This document shows, in pieces, positions 21,834 to 34,446 of a stretch of 64,000 nucleotides of DNA (position 1 is the stretch's first letter; every line of letters begins with the position of its first letter). The stretch spans positions 51,479 through 115,478 of the forward strand of contig QEAR01000067.1 of the NCBI GenBank assembly GCA_006535965.1, in the 5' to 3' direction. The position numbers and the translations under genes were made by a program. This DNA is from Spizellomyces sp. 'palustris'. Lineage: Eukaryota; Chytridiomycota; Chytridiomycetes; Spizellomycetales; Spizellomycetaceae. The notes under the pieces are model-generated. The model saw nothing but the letters and a program-made list of their open reading frames with translations. It did not search any database and had not been told where the DNA came from.

Positions 21834-23074
21834 TTACTTCATCGATAACACATGCCTCACGTCGTCGACATATCTCAAGGCATCCAAAAAAAGTAGCATA
21901 TCCAGCAACGCTTCGTCCCGCGGGTCGCTTATCCAGCCCTCTATTGGTATTCCATTGTCTTGGAAGAGTCATAACAGCAGACGAGATCATGAGCGAGATA
22001 GACAACGTGTGCATGGTGTCGTACGGAATCTCACCTTCATTGTCTTGGTAGGATATCGGAGAATTATCCACTAAACAAACCTGCGACAAGTCGGGTTCGA
22101 CGATTGCCAGGTTCTTAATGTACGTTCCATTGGAATGTCGGCAAGCCTTGACCCCATAGAAAGTCAGCTAGGAATAAAAGGAATATGCCAAAACATACGA
22201 TATTCACCTGTCTGAAAAGACGCTGGGAAACCATATTCCGCCGTGGATCTAACCAGTCAATAACCGGATCGGCATATTCGGGCATAGACGCCGTAAATAT
22301 AACGACATTATACCACTCGCTGACCTTGAAAATGGAGCACAAGATTAAGAAGTTCAATAATTGCTCAATAGAATCATAGCGGTATCAATGCATAAAAGCC
22401 ACCTTCTGGAGAAAAAAATCACAAAACGGTCTCTTGAACACATAATATAAGCACACATGACGGTCAACCGTGACCTCGACTACGTGATCATAGTTGCGTG
22501 AGTGTCGAGATGTCGAGTGAATAAGGGTCTCGTCCAGATCTAGCACTAGAGTTTTCTTTCTACAAAGTATGGAGGGAGTTCTGTGAAGGGTATTTTGTGC
22601 GGACCTCTTCACTGGTGGCGTTTTAGACGTTCGAGGTCCACGTAAATGTCCTAGTTGACGAGGATGTTGGACATCGCTGGCGTTGGAGTCCGAGTCGGTT
22701 ATTGAGTCCGATTCGGACGAGGAGGAAGATGAAGAGGACACGCCACTTCCTGAGGGACCACTTCCCTGCTTTTCCTTCAGACGCCGAGACCTTCTCGGTG
22801 AAGGGCTTCCCGTCGCCAGCTTTCCTTTTGGCAACTTCCCCCCACGGCGCTTTGCACTAACAGCCCCACTCGTACTCCCCAGTCGCACCCTCCCAGCTTG
22901 CAAGCGCTGCCTCCAACTTGAAACGGGCAACAAACCGATTAAAATCCTCAATATCCATTGTATACTCCATGTCAGATACGACCAAAGGGTTTCCGCTGCT
23001 TGGGTTAGGATTGGCTCCGTAGCATCCTGGCTCGGAACAAGTGACACGCCAGCTTTGACCATGGTATAGCTCAT
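21834..23074 (-). CDS. NEM1: NEM1/Dullard-type nuclear-envelope phosphatase (FCP1-like domain)
   Basis: Catalytic subunit of the complex that dephosphorylates lipin (Pah1) at the ER/nuclear envelope and so controls phospholipid synthesis. Exons: 23074-22403, 22324-22208, 22146-22035 and 21958-21834; 341 residues. A membrane segment at about residues 30-55 ([19 protein letters not shown]) is followed by a basic and Ser-rich linker. The phosphatase domain starts with the catalytic [12 protein letters not shown], then [76 protein letters not shown] and [11 protein letters not shown]. Start at 23074 (MSYTMVK) is preferred over the upstream in-frame ATG at 23137. Its partner Spo7 is not in the window. 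Confidence 0.93.
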
Positions 23075-23594
23075 GGCAGAGTGCAGAGGGGAAATGTTTG
23101 GAGCCCAAAGGTGGTGGACTTCTATCGTACTGCGCAAAGCACTCTAAGTCAGTCTAAGGTCCGGCAATCATAGAGGAATATGTGGATAACTGAACAATTC
23201 CCATACGTTGTTAAATCAAGTTTAGAACATTGTGAGATCCGGCGGTGAGATGGGAACGCAATGTGGAAAGTAATGGTAATGAGCAGGTGCACACCAGCGG
23301 ACGAGTCACTGGCCACGTACGCCGCCCTCTTGAGGCTAGTATGAGGCTTGTGACTCTGATTTCGTATATCCAAAAGGTTAACGTAAACTGTATGCTGCTC
23401 GCAGACCTACAGCCCAAAGGTCACCCTCCTTTTCATAAACTTTTATGATCCAGAGTCAAACTCTTCCTTAATGTTAATTGTTTAAATAGTTTCCGGTCGC
23501 TGCTGTCGAAAAGGCCGGGTGGGATAGCACGTGACATGCGTGAACATGACATCCAATGCAACTCACCCACTTGTTTTGCAAAGGCACAAAACTC
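23075..23594. other. Divergent spacer between NEM1 and the PPR gene
   Basis: Shared upstream region of two divergent genes. Nothing recognised. Confidence 0.5.
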
Positions 23595-25829
23595 ATGCCG
23601 CCAACAGCATTTCGAGTGTGCAGAACATGTGCCCTACAACGTTATGGTCAAAGCCGGACTTTCTTCTCCTTCGCAAAGGTCTTCCGCTCCTCCTCACCAC
23701 CTCCTGCTAAAGATAGTCCAAATGTTCCCGTCCGACATACGCCTTTCACAAGGCTACAAAATGAAGACGAACAAGAGCTGTACGATGATCTAACGGACAG
23801 GTTTTTGGAAAAGCTGAGGATGACGGACAATGCCGAGGAAGCATGGGAAGATTACTCAAAATTGGTTGAAAACACATTGGAGAAGGTCAGCGGTGGTTCT
23901 TATTGTCTTCACTGCTGAGTGCGATCTCTAGGGCGGCACTGTCTCACCTCACAATTTAGTTCAACCTCTCCATTCTCTCTCACCACCGCCTCTTCAAAAT
24001 GCTGCAGCTGACGCCTGCACCCAGGAATGATTCTAAAGCACACGTCATGTCAAGCATAGTCAAAAAACTGGCGTGGTCTGCCAAGTCAGAGGAGTATGAG
24101 CGGTTGATTCGCATTCATGACAAACAGGTACATTGAATAGTGCATAACTGTTCTAATTCCAAAAATCAAAAATGACAAACACTACAATCTCTAGAATGAT
24201 GTATCAAAGATCCTATCTCTGATAAATGAGATGCGACGAAATGGTATCCGTCCTACCATTCGGGTGTACAATCACCTCATTCGGGTTTACATTCGTAACA
24301 ACAACTTAAGGGCTGCTATGAACATTTTTGAAAAACTTCGGAATCCTAGCGAAACAGATGAATCAGGAGAACCGCATCTGAAGCCCGACGTATATACTTA
24401 CTCCTCGCTCATACGTGGACATTTGGAAAACTCAAACCATTCCGCCGCGGATCGATTGTTCACAGAAATGCGAGCGTTGGGTATCGTCCCTAACCTTGCC
24501 CTATTTAATGCGCTGATGTTGAGTTATCTTCGGCGAGGGCGAAACGGAGCGGCTCTACGTCTCTTTGATGAGCTGCGCAAAACAGAAAGCTTGGCACCTA
24601 ACATTGTCACCTATCGATTGCGTGTTGCAGCGTACGTGAATAGTGGAAATACGTCCGCGGCGCGCAGGGTGTTAGATGAGATGCTATCGGGCAAAGATCC
24701 CCTTGTGCCTCTGCCAGACTATGCGATATGGAAGATGGTGATTAAGGCGTACGCGGGCACTGAGAACTTGGCGATGGCCTTGGAACTTTTACATTTAATG
24801 CAGGAGAGATCTAGAAGATTGTCCAATGAGGAAGACACCACTGTGGTAGCACCGAACTCCAGCATATTCTCCACAGCAATTGCTCTATGCTGCCGACAAG
24901 GCGAGATTGCAGATGCACAAAGGTTGTACGATGACATGCTACGCGAAGGAATGCAACCAACACTCGCGATATGGAACACCATGATCGCCGCACTTTCTAG
25001 ACACGGAGACTCGGTGTCAGCTAGACGACTATACAGCGCCGCACGTGAGAGCCACGCGACCCTGAACGTCGATACACTAGCAGAGCTTGTTCGAGCTTGC
25101 CTCGCTAAAGGGCAATACAGTGCGGCAATAGAGATTGGGGTAGATGTAACCAAATTGGATGCGGCGGTTACAGATGAAGCGATATCTCCTATTACCGAAA
25201 AGGTTGTTTGTCCTGTCGTGGAGGCACTGAGTTGTGATGGTCGTCATCTCGACCAAGCAACTAATCTGGTGCATGCTGTGATACGACAAGCGCACCATTA
25301 CCGAGCACCATTGCCTTCATTGTCCCGACTGTATTGTGCTTTGATGAACGGATATGCAAATGGCCCGAAAGAGTGGGAAAGGGTTATCTTTTTGTTTCGT
25401 GAATACTTGGGACGGGGTGGTCAGAGAGAAGGGCCAATTTCTGACCTATTGATCAAACTGGCCAGTAAATTGCTGGCTCACCCTGCGAAGATCATTTTGG
25501 AATTGGTGGCGTCGAACGAACTATGTCCGACTGTATCTGGGTGGATTCAAACTGTCGACGCGCTGTTGGATAGTGAACGACAACGCGAACTCAGGGCATT
25601 GTTAAATGGATTGGAAGGACGGGATGAGACGGCGGCGAGATTGGGTTACGTAGTACTAGATATGGTTCTGGACAGGATTGATGCCAGACATGATCAAGCG
25701 GTTGCGAGTGCAGTTGACGGCGACGAATCGAAGAAGGAACACATGTACGCGTCGCCTGGGTTGGGGAAGGAGGAGATTGAGCAGGTTTTGGCGCTGATCG
25801 CGAGACGATTAGCGCCTACTAGTTCTTGA
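23595..25829 (+). CDS. Pentatricopeptide-repeat (PPR) protein, probably mitochondrial
   Basis: RNA-binding PPR protein of 697 residues. Exons: 23595-23885, 23960-24127 and 24195-25829. The first 40 residues (MPPTAFRVCRTCALQRYGQS) are rich in Arg and Ser, without acids, as in mitochondrial presequences; an in-frame ATG at 23556 would lengthen it. Classical 35-residue PPR units run from about residue 170, for example GIRPTIRVYNHLIRVYIRNN, KPDVYTYSSLIRGHLENSN, GIVPNLALFNALMLSYLRRG and GMQPTLAIWNTMIAALSRHG. The C-terminal 250 residues are helical but repeats are decayed. Target RNA cannot be told from sequence. Confidence 0.9.
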
Positions 25830-26012
25830 AACCGATGTAATGTACATTTCGTGTCGAATATATTTACAGCTCCTCAAAGTGGGACGGTGGCTCTCTAATG
25901 TCAGCATGCCTCGTTACCGAACATTTCAAATTCCGACGAAGGGACTAGGTCTCCGCGTCTTCAGTATGGTCATTAGCATACCAGCCACCGAATCCATGCG
26001 TATCGCAAGGGC

Positions 26013-26524
26013 TTACCGTTGCTCTCGCCAGTATTCCACAGCCAACTGTCCAGTTCCCATCCCCAATACAACTGCAACAAACAGCTGGATACTGAACGAC
26101 ATCACCACCAACATTGTAAGGTACTTGCATATCATATTGACCACGAAAATCATTGATCGACATATGATAGATTTCCATGGTGAGGCAGCGTGGGTCTTCC
26201 TGTATAACGTCTGATACGATCCTGCAAAGTATTCGTACGCGTAGGATGTTAAGCGCTCTGTCCAGCAGAGGAGAATAGTGAATGATAGGGCAAATAAGAA
26301 GGTTGACGTCTGTCAGATGTCGTCAGTGACAACTGGTGTACGCTAGCGACGTCAAGTCCGCCATACCGAGCTTGATATGGTCAAGTTTTTGAAGAGCACT
26401 TGAACACCAGTCAAATCTGGAAAGGACCGGCAAGAGGCTTACTGAACGGTTACTAGTGAAATTGACCAGTGCGATTCCTCTAACCTGTTATGAAGTACGG
26501 CTGCCACCACATTTTTGAGTCCAT
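26013..26524 (-). CDS. Ctr-type high-affinity copper transporter, 128 aa
   Basis: Copper(I) uptake channel of the SLC31/Ctr family, which forms trimers. Three exons: 26524-26485, 26416-26367 and 26309-26013. The short N-terminus holds MDSKMWW. TM1 is FLFALSFTILLCWTERL, TM2 carries the copper-selectivity MxxxM motif (MLVVM) and TM3 the packing GxxxG motif (GMGTG). All three hallmarks sit at the expected spacing. The methionine-rich extracellular region of larger Ctr proteins is nearly absent, so this is a minimal form. The stop follows WREQR; the CGGTAAG there could also be a splice donor, which would extend the tail. Divergent from TTI2. Confidence 0.88.
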
Positions 26525-26769
26525 GGTTGTGTAGTGAGTCTGGAATGTTCACTCCCCATCGTTGGCAAGCTGACCGATCGGGCACTGAACTAAGTACGTG
26601 ACACAACGTTGCACAACGCGTTGCCATCTCAACCATGACCTACCAGTACTGGTCGTGAGATCTCCGATATGCGAACCAAATGCCGCGATGACAGCACCAC
26701 TCGTGTAAGTTATGTTTCTATTTCCGTCCCACATACCAGCATACGATAGGAGTTGCCGCCATAGCACAC
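26525..26769. promoter_or_regulatory. Bidirectional promoter region, Ctr transporter / TTI2
   Basis: A 245-bp spacer separates two divergently transcribed start codons, so it should contain both promoters. I see no clear known binding site. Confidence 0.5.
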
Positions 26770-28753
26770 ATGTTGGCAGTCCCACCCCTATTTGCGAATA
26801 ACATGGATGACGGTAAGTACAGTTCACTTTCATGTGCCTTAACACAATGATCTTAGAATGTCCTTTCGCTGCTGTATAGATCCCAGTGCGGAGGCCTTGA
26901 CTGTGGCGGACAAATTTCGACGCCAATCACCATCACAGCTGCTCTTTGAATTCATCCATCCTACAATTAGTGGCCTCGCTGATGCAGATCAGGATGCGAA
27001 GGTAGGTTTTGAAATATTTCAAACATGGTACCTACATCGCGTCATGTATGCTTCTGTCTTCAGCGTTTGAGTGATGAAACCATGTACCACCTCCTCGTAA
27101 GCTGCGCTACATTCCTTGGGGATGAACGAAAACGTTGGTGCGATGATGCGTCATATCGAGCGGCCGAAGGTCAGTAGCTAATGGTGCATGCATTTGTCGC
27201 CGCTAAAACAGACACTGAAATGCAGCGATGGTGGTAGAAACGCTTCCGTGTCTGCTTTCTTATGCAAAAAAGGCCGACTCTAGTATTCAACGCATTTCAC
27301 ATTTGGTCAATCGTTACGCTGAACGGATCTTGGATGAACATATCAAACCGTACTTTAGGCATGCAAAAGTGGATGATACCGGCCATCGCGTAATAGTAAA
27401 AAAAGGAACCCGGAAATCGGAGGACGAGTTAGGACGATACTACGATCAGCAGCCTTGGAAAGTGGAAAAGGTGGAGTGCGTAGAAATCTTGTCGTGGACA
27501 ATATTGCAGTTGGAGGTAGTACCAAGTTCTTCATTCCGTGTCTCGTATTATAGCCGACTTAAGCGCAGCCTCTTTTAGCATGGGCAGTTCGGCCCTCTGC
27601 AGCACCATATATTTCCAGCATTGTTGCAGTTACTTGATGACTACGATCCGACCTATAAGGCAATCGGTGTTCGGCTGATCCAACACGCTATTGTTGAGAA
27701 TTCGGCGCCGATGGATATACGGCGAACGGGACTTGGGGATGTATTTTTTGAGGTAACTCGTCGTTTGACCAGTTCTCGCTAGTATGGATGCATAATGTTA
27801 ATAATCCCATCGGCATATTGCGAGCAGTCACTGCTTCCATGCTTGACATATCACAGCGATCAGCCCCTTCTATTCGCCGCTATTACATGCATTGTCGATA
27901 TCATTCCTGTGATTGAAGTGAAAGATTCTGAGGTGTACCATAACAAGTTGGGAAAATTGGTTGAAGACGGCATATTGCGGAACCTGAGTTTTGCTATCGG
28001 AGGTAATATTGAGGTTATACGTGTAAGTATCCTCCTACTATTTGACAAGGTTCTCGATAGCACTGATTCTTGTCATCATTCGGTTAGGCACTAATTCGTA
28101 CGATCCCGAAACTCGTTAGCTTGTTGGGCATCGCAGGCATAAGATATCTGCAGGTGGGTCCTGCCAGGTCGCGTATTTGGTCTGGTTAAATTTGACAGGT
28201 CAATTTGCCAGCCGCTTCTTAGTATCTCATGTGAGATCCTGGAACTACATCAGCACGATATCACTAGCCAACTCGCCGCTTGTAATGCCATCATGGCTTT
28301 AATGAGAGAATATTGGCCGCGGTCAGTAAGATTTCGTTCTGCGCTTGTCGCAGTAGCGTATGATCTAATAAGGCTCTACCCAACAGAATTCATGCGTATC
28401 GTGGCTTGATCTTGAAGTCAGCTTCACATGCGTGGCGAGGCATTATGCGCGGAGAGAAAAGCAGAAATGATATGGAAAACCAAGGTAACATCGAACGCAG
28501 CGGTGTTCTGCAGGATAGGCTGATTCAATTGCTGTCGTTAGAAGTAGCAGTCCTGCGCGCAGCTCTGGAAGAGATATGCATGCTTTTAAGAGAGATTTGC
28601 CGGGAGCTGGTAGAGGTATGTCGTCCTAGCGACTGCTCCTGCTCATCGCACGCCCCTTTAACGTCTTTCTGCTTGATCCTCTTCTTTCAGGCTGACTTCA
28701 GATTGTTATTGCATATGGATCCGGAAATGTATGGAAGCTTGGTTGGGCATTAA
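26770..28753 (+). CDS. TTI2: TTI2 (TELO2-interacting protein 2; TTT/ASTRA complex)
   Basis: HEAT-like co-chaperone that, with Tel2 and Tti1, stabilises PIKK kinases (TOR, ATM/ATR). Ten exons: 26770-26812, 26880-27001, 27064-27169, 27226-27515, 27579-27752, 27828-28022, 28088-28153, 28212-28321, 28387-28615 and 28691-28753; 465 residues, the usual size. The strongest family block is HGQFGPLQHHIFPALLQLL, then LDDYDPTYKAIGVRLIQHAI, RRTGLGDVFFE and SLLPCLTYHSD (about residues 190-260). All introns are GT-AG with kept phase. Start at 26770 is the first ATG after the promoter spacer; a further upstream exon cannot be excluded. Confidence 0.87.
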
Positions 28754-29179
28754 GGTTGTTCTTGTAGAGTACACTTCCTCCCATTCTTTTGGTCTTGCAT
28801 TGAAGATTGTATATATGAATTATCATTCCACCTGTGGGCATTTTGAACATACCCGGCCTCAGCATGATGTGTAGCCTTGCGTGATGACTCGATCATTGAC
28901 GGTGCGCGGAGGCGACCAATGTGTCAGGTTCGGTTCCGTGATGTCTAAAAGCACTGCAACTTGCGATTACATGGAAGTTCAGGCCTTCCATTATCGTCTC
29001 TTCAAAAGCAATTTTACGGGCATTTTAATACCACGCTTGCTTCATCAAAGGAACGGAGGGGCAGTAGGAAGAACGTCGGAGGCAACGACGACATAGAGAC
29101 ACTGTCGACGTGCTAGAGTGATGTAAGTCTATTCGGTTAGAGGTTGGTTTTACTCTCTTGTATGCTATGCTACCCTAAC
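28754..29179. other. Intergenic between convergent genes
   Basis: 3' flanks of TTI2 and the threonyl-tRNA synthetase. Nothing recognised. Confidence 0.55.
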
Positions 29180-31626
29180 CTACTCAAAGGCCGTCTCTAA
29201 TTTACCGAACATTGATGCAACCTCTTCGAGGCTCATAGTACCAATATTTGTCCCATCCCGCCTTCGTACAGTAACCTGTTTAGATGCCCTTTCCCTTTCT
29301 CCGGCCACCAACATGAAATTATATTGCGCCTTTTGCGCCTCTCGAATTCGCTTTGCAAGCGAATGATCTGTTTCGTCCACGTCCACGTACCAAAACCTTT
29401 TGTTACCGGCAGATGTGTCAACACCACGTCCGCTCAACTCCTGCCAAACACTTTGCGCGTACTCCAGGTACTCCATTCCAACAGGAATGACAATCGCTTG
29501 TCGAGGACTTAACCAAAACGGCCATTTCCCGGCATAATGCTCAATCAGAATTGCCATCATCCGTTCTATACTTCCCAGAATAGCTCGATGCACAATGACG
29601 GGGGCATGAAACCCCCCGTCCTCTGCTTGGTACTTCAACCCAAACCGCTGCGGTAATTGGAAATCAAGTTGAATGGTAGCGGTTTGGTGAGCACGGCCCA
29701 TGGCGTCGTTCACCATTATGTCAATTTTTGGCCCGTAAAACGCTCCGTCCCCCTCTTTTATGGTCCAGTCGCGTCCTGTTGCATTGAGAGCAGTCCGTAA
29801 TTGATTCTCTGCATCCTCCCATTGGGAAATGGTGCCAATGTAATTTTGGGCGGGTCGTGTGGAAAGTGTCAATTCGTAGGAAGGGAATTTGAAAATTTTG
29901 TATACGCGATCAATGAACTGAAGAGTGGATATGATTTCGGAGGTGATTTGGGCCGGAGTGCAAAATATGTGTGCATCATCCTGGTGAAATTTGCGCACAC
30001 GAGTTAGACCAGTCAACGCTCCCGAAGCTTCGTTTCTACGAAACCCAAAGCATTAAGTACCAGATATAATCTTTCACTTTAACACATCGTTCAGAACCTA
30101 CCTATGCAGGGGGCTGAATTCCGCTAGTCTCACCGGCAACTCGCGATACGATTTGGCCGCGTTGGCAAAGAGCAAACAATGTCCCGGACAGTTCATCGGC
30201 TTTAATCCATGGATTTCTTCGTGCTCTCCCTCGGTATGGCCACTCCCACATGTATTGCCCCCGCCAACCACAAACATATCCTCCTTATAATTCTCCCAAT
30301 GTCCAGACGTAACCCACAAGTCTTTGTTGAACAGCAACGGTGTCACGACTTCCTCATAGCCAAATCGTCGGTATTCGCCTCTTAGGAAATCCATAAGCCG
30401 CTGTACAATCCTTGTACCGTGCGGTAACATGAAAGGAGATCCAGGTGCTAGAGAATTTACACTGAATAAGCCTTGTTTCTTCGCTATAAGACGATGATCC
30501 CGCTTCGCTGCATCCTCCTGAGCTATTTGCCATGCTCGAAGCCTCTCAACATTAGAGAACGCAATTCCGTAGATGCGAGAAAGAGGTTGATGCTTCAGTC
30601 CCTGTGATGCATCCCACTGTGCGCCGCCTGTTCGCAGAAGTTTATGTGCGCGTAGATAGCCGGTATGTGGGACATGAGGACCGCGACATAGATCAATAAA
30701 GTCGCCACAGCGGTATAAGGTTACCGACTCAGTCAGTGGGATGCGAGAAAGAAAGTGAAGCTTGAAAGGATTGTATCGAAACATGTGTTCCGCGACAGAT
30801 CGTGAAACTACCAGTCGCTGAAACGATGCTTTTTTCTTGGCGAATGCCTTCATGGTTATTTCCAAATCTCGTACATCTGCATCGGTCACGTTGTACAGTT
30901 GTCCATCAGGCCGCAAAAGTTGAGGAATTTCATCCATGCCCCTGTCCTCGCCGCTCAACCCTCTTCTGACCAAACCATCATAGTAAAATCCTCCAGATTT
31001 CAGTGAGGGACCATCGCATAACAACAATTCATCTCCAAATTGTTTCTCCAGAGCCCATCCCAATAAGTGTGCCGAAGAATGCCATAATGTGGTATGCGCT
31101 AACTCAGAGTCGGAATGTGTAGGAATAAATTGAAGAGTACAGCTCGCTTCGATGGGGCGGCTGAGGTCCCATGGATGGGCTTTATTAAGCACTGCCAGAA
31201 GGTGAAGGTCGGGAGCATAGCCTGCGTCTGAAACAGCTAATATAATTGAAATCAGTTCAGACTTAGGAATCCGTGGGAAGAAACTATCCAGGGAAGTTTG
31301 ACCAAACCTTTCAGAACATCCAGCGGTGTCAGCACACCAGCGATTCCTGTAACCATCTTCTTTCCCTCAACGTGCACTTCAATATCAGCAGACTTCCCCA
31401 CGAGTTTGTCCTTTCGGACTTCCTCCTCCCAAATGGCGAGTCGTTGCTGTACATAGCTGCTTGCGAAACCTAAGTAGTCGAAGTTGCATGTATTACGTTA
31501 TCGAGAGCAGTGATCGAATGGGAGCATTTACGCACGTAGCAGCGGATATACTCTAACGGGAAGATTGCTATGACTGACTGATCTACGCAGGCCGAAGCCT
31601 AGACGTGTAACAGTAAGCCGTTTCAT
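29180..31626 (-). CDS. Threonyl-tRNA synthetase with mitochondrial presequence
   Basis: Class II synthetase that charges tRNA-Thr, 747 residues. Exons: 31626-31536, 31469-31308, 31236-30102 and 30035-29180. The first 40 residues (MKRLTVTRLGFGLRRSVSHS) look like a mitochondrial targeting sequence. A TGS domain follows (GVLTPLDVLK). The editing domain is complete, with zinc-site motifs HSSAH and CRGPH. The catalytic core shows motif 2-type ELPVRLAEFSPLHRNEASGAL, MNCPGHCLLFA, KIDIMVNDAMGRAHQTATIQ and HRAILGSIERMM. The anticodon-binding domain ends the protein. Mitochondrial ThrRS of yeast lacks the editing domain, so this enzyme may serve both cytosol and mitochondria; a second gene elsewhere would argue against it. 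Confidence 0.93.
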
Positions 31627-31801
31627 TTGCAGCTTGCAGATCGACGCCAGCAAGTTGCGGAGGATGGGCATGCTTCATCTTGTTGCCATGGTTGTGTTAT
31701 GTAAGCGACTCCGCTTGTATTACCCTATAGATGGTACTATCATCTTCACCATAAAATACGCAGGTGCTCATACAAATATTGATTCAAATTCATCAACCCG
31801 T

Positions 31802-34069
31802 TTAACTTGTTGAGTCAAACCCCTCAGGGTCTTTGACCACATCTTTTACTCCACTACCACCGTGCAAGGAAGGTAGTCCTCCCGCGCGGTCTTTCGCAGC
31901 ATCTCTCTCCAATACCTTTTTTGTTTTTCGCGGGTATTGTCTCACGGCGGGATCTTGAGCTATTCCCGCAGCCTGATATGCGTGATCACGCTCATGTTCT
32001 TCGAAGCCGCGCGGCTCCTGACTATCGATAGCTGCTTCATCTACGACCACATAGCGGATGTTCGTTCCAGGATATTCATAGAGTGCATGCTGCAATATAT
32101 TTTCCTAACATACAGCAAATGATCAGCACGAGATTCATTTTAGAGCAAAAACATCAAAACTATTCGCCAGTACCATGATCCTTCGGAGACCTCTAGCACC
32201 AGTCTTTTTTGTGACGGCTATCTCGGCAATCTTGTGCAGCGCTTTTGAATGGAACAAGAGTTCCATCTACAGCACAAGGCCACATTAAAAATCATCCAGA
32301 AAGAAAATCTCGTTTGCCATCCTGGAACTCACGTTGCTGCATCGGAAGATCCCCTGAAATTGTCTAGTCAACGCATTTTTTGGTTCCACCAAGATGCGCA
32401 CCAGCTCTTCAGCACCGAGAGGATTAGCGCTCGCCATTACAGGTAGTCTACCTGCATGATTGTTACTAAATAGATCCCGACCATAATCGGGACAATGACA
32501 GCGCATTCCATACCAACGAACTCTGGTATGAAACCATACTTGATTAAATCCTCTGGTTCGGCGTACTGTAACGCATTTGAAACCACGGGACTAGACTCCT
32601 CCTTCCCCACATGCGCTCCAAAGCCGATCGACTACGCAGAGAAAAGAAGTTGTCATGTAAGCGTGGCATCCCCCAGATGGTAACTCCACTCCACCTACCC
32701 CCTTCGCTCCCACCCTATCCTGTATAATGTTATCCAGACCGACAAACGCCCCGGAACAGACGAACAAAATATTCGACGTATCGATCGAGTACACCTCCCC
32801 TCCTTGCGCTGTATTTCGCTTCGCACTACTGGCTCCCGGCTTCACAGTTACATTCACAACTGTCCCCTCTAACATTCGGAGTAGCCCTTGTTGAACACCC
32901 TCGCCTGAAACGTCCCTTTGATTTGGATTCGCTGAATCTGTTCGTCTGGCAATCTTGCTATAGCCCAGGAAAAAATGACATCAGGACTTCAACTGGCGAT
33001 GTGCGTTTCGGTAAGTCCAGAAGAACATACTCTATCTCATCAATGAAGACAATTCCCCTCTGCGCTCTAGCCACATCAAAGTCCGCGTTCTGCAATAACC
33101 TGTATATGCACACTTCCACATCTTCTCCTACATAGCCCGACTGCGTAAACGGGGCCGCGTCGTTCATAGAAAATGGAACATCAAGAACTTTGGCAATGGT
33201 ACGAGCGATGAGGGTTTTTCCTGTACATATCAGGTTAATACCAAAGAGAAATTTTCCGTGCCGCTTTGATAGAGCATACCTGACCCCGTTGGCCCAATAA
33301 GCAGCACATTGCTCTTGTCGATCAAGACGCGTTCGTCCGGGTCGGATATCATCCGCTTGATCTGCTTTGGATTCGGGTTGAACCGCGCTTCTGAAGCTGG
33401 CACATTAGTCACAGTTGGGCTCTCTGAAAAATAGATCTCCGTCTACTCTAGTCACTGTTACCCACCTTCTCGTGGATCTTGGGATTGTGGTTGTGCCATA
33501 TTCGTCCGAACTCGAGCATGATGATTGTAAATAGCCACGGAAAGTGTTCGTTTCAGCTTATCTTGACCAATGACATAGTCGTCGAGATATCTTCGTATCT
33601 ATGAAGAAGTAGAGAAGCTTAATCTCAATGGCCTCAACGCATCCTACAAGCTCTCTAAATGTACCTCCATTGGGGTTGGAATAGCGGACTCTCCGCTGGC
33701 GTGTCCCTGATCTATATCCTCTTCCACCAACATCTGCGCCTGGGCCCCACTTAGTTGACTTCTAATATTATAAGATGACCTTGGTGCATCCACCTGCAAC
33801 AGCGGATCGACCTCCGCGGTCACTGGCCGCGGTGGTCTGAACCGTGCTTCAAGCTTCCCCGAGCGTCCTGAAAGCGGCGGCTCCTGCACGTGGCGACTTG
33901 ATGATACTGGTTCCCCTATCCCACCTCTGCACACATTACCATCTGTCCCCGACACATTGGATAGTCTTCTTTGCAGCCCTCCTCTGGCTATATGAAAGGG
34001 TTGGCGACGCATGGCTCCAGTGGGGTTTACAGCAACCGCTGCGTGACGAGGGATTGATGAAACACGCAT
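31802..34069 (-). CDS. Mitochondrial ClpX-type AAA+ unfoldase
   Basis: Unfoldase of the mitochondrial matrix (MCX1/CLPX), 578 residues. Nine exons: 34069-33665, 33598-33466, 33396-33280, 33220-33031, 32957-32699, 32631-32514, 32451-32333, 32266-32174 and 32104-31802. A basic presequence ([28 protein letters not shown]) opens it. There is no C4 zinc-binding domain; the AAA+ module begins at [19 protein letters not shown]. Walker A is GPTGSGKT, Walker [10 protein letters not shown], and [42 protein letters not shown] and the arginine-sensor [11 protein letters not shown] follow. A loop reading SIGFGAHVG has the IGF tripeptide that docks ClpX on ClpP. The long Lys/Asp-rich tail of about 60 residues is unusual. 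Confidence 0.92.
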
Positions 34070-34446
34070 GGTGCCAAACGTCCAATAGAAAGGAACAGGT
34101 TGTCAACAGGCCGAGCTTTCAGAACGTTCAGAAAGTGGTATCGCCTTCTTCGAAGAGACTGCACCTCCAACAGTGAACAATACGACTGGGCCCCGTAAAC
34201 GTGGGCTTGGCTTTTTCAAAGAGCAAGGTAGGAAGGTACGGCGTGTACCGATGCTGAGAGTGAGTTGGGTAGGGACCGAGCGTGCTCAGCGGGAGTTCAA
34301 CAAAGAGTGCAATAAAATGAGTCGACTGGCCGTTTGCTACCATGAATTCATCACGCAATTGCAATCCCTTGATGCGTGACTCAGTCCATGACTCAAACCT
34401 TGTTCAAACTTCTGTAGGACTTTGTACAGCGGAACGCCCGACCGAG
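34070..34446. other. Divergent spacer between ClpX and KIFBP; possible 5' UTR intron
   Basis: Shared upstream region. A short GT-AG segment at 34376-34417 could be a 5' UTR intron of the KIFBP gene. A 68-codon plus-strand frame at 34173-34379 does not join in phase to the next exon. Confidence 0.45.

Noticed and set aside
34173-34379. Plus-strand frame as the first exon of KIFBP
   Set aside because: The only good donor (34375/34376) is out of phase with the next exon's coding frame; a 5' UTR intron is simpler.
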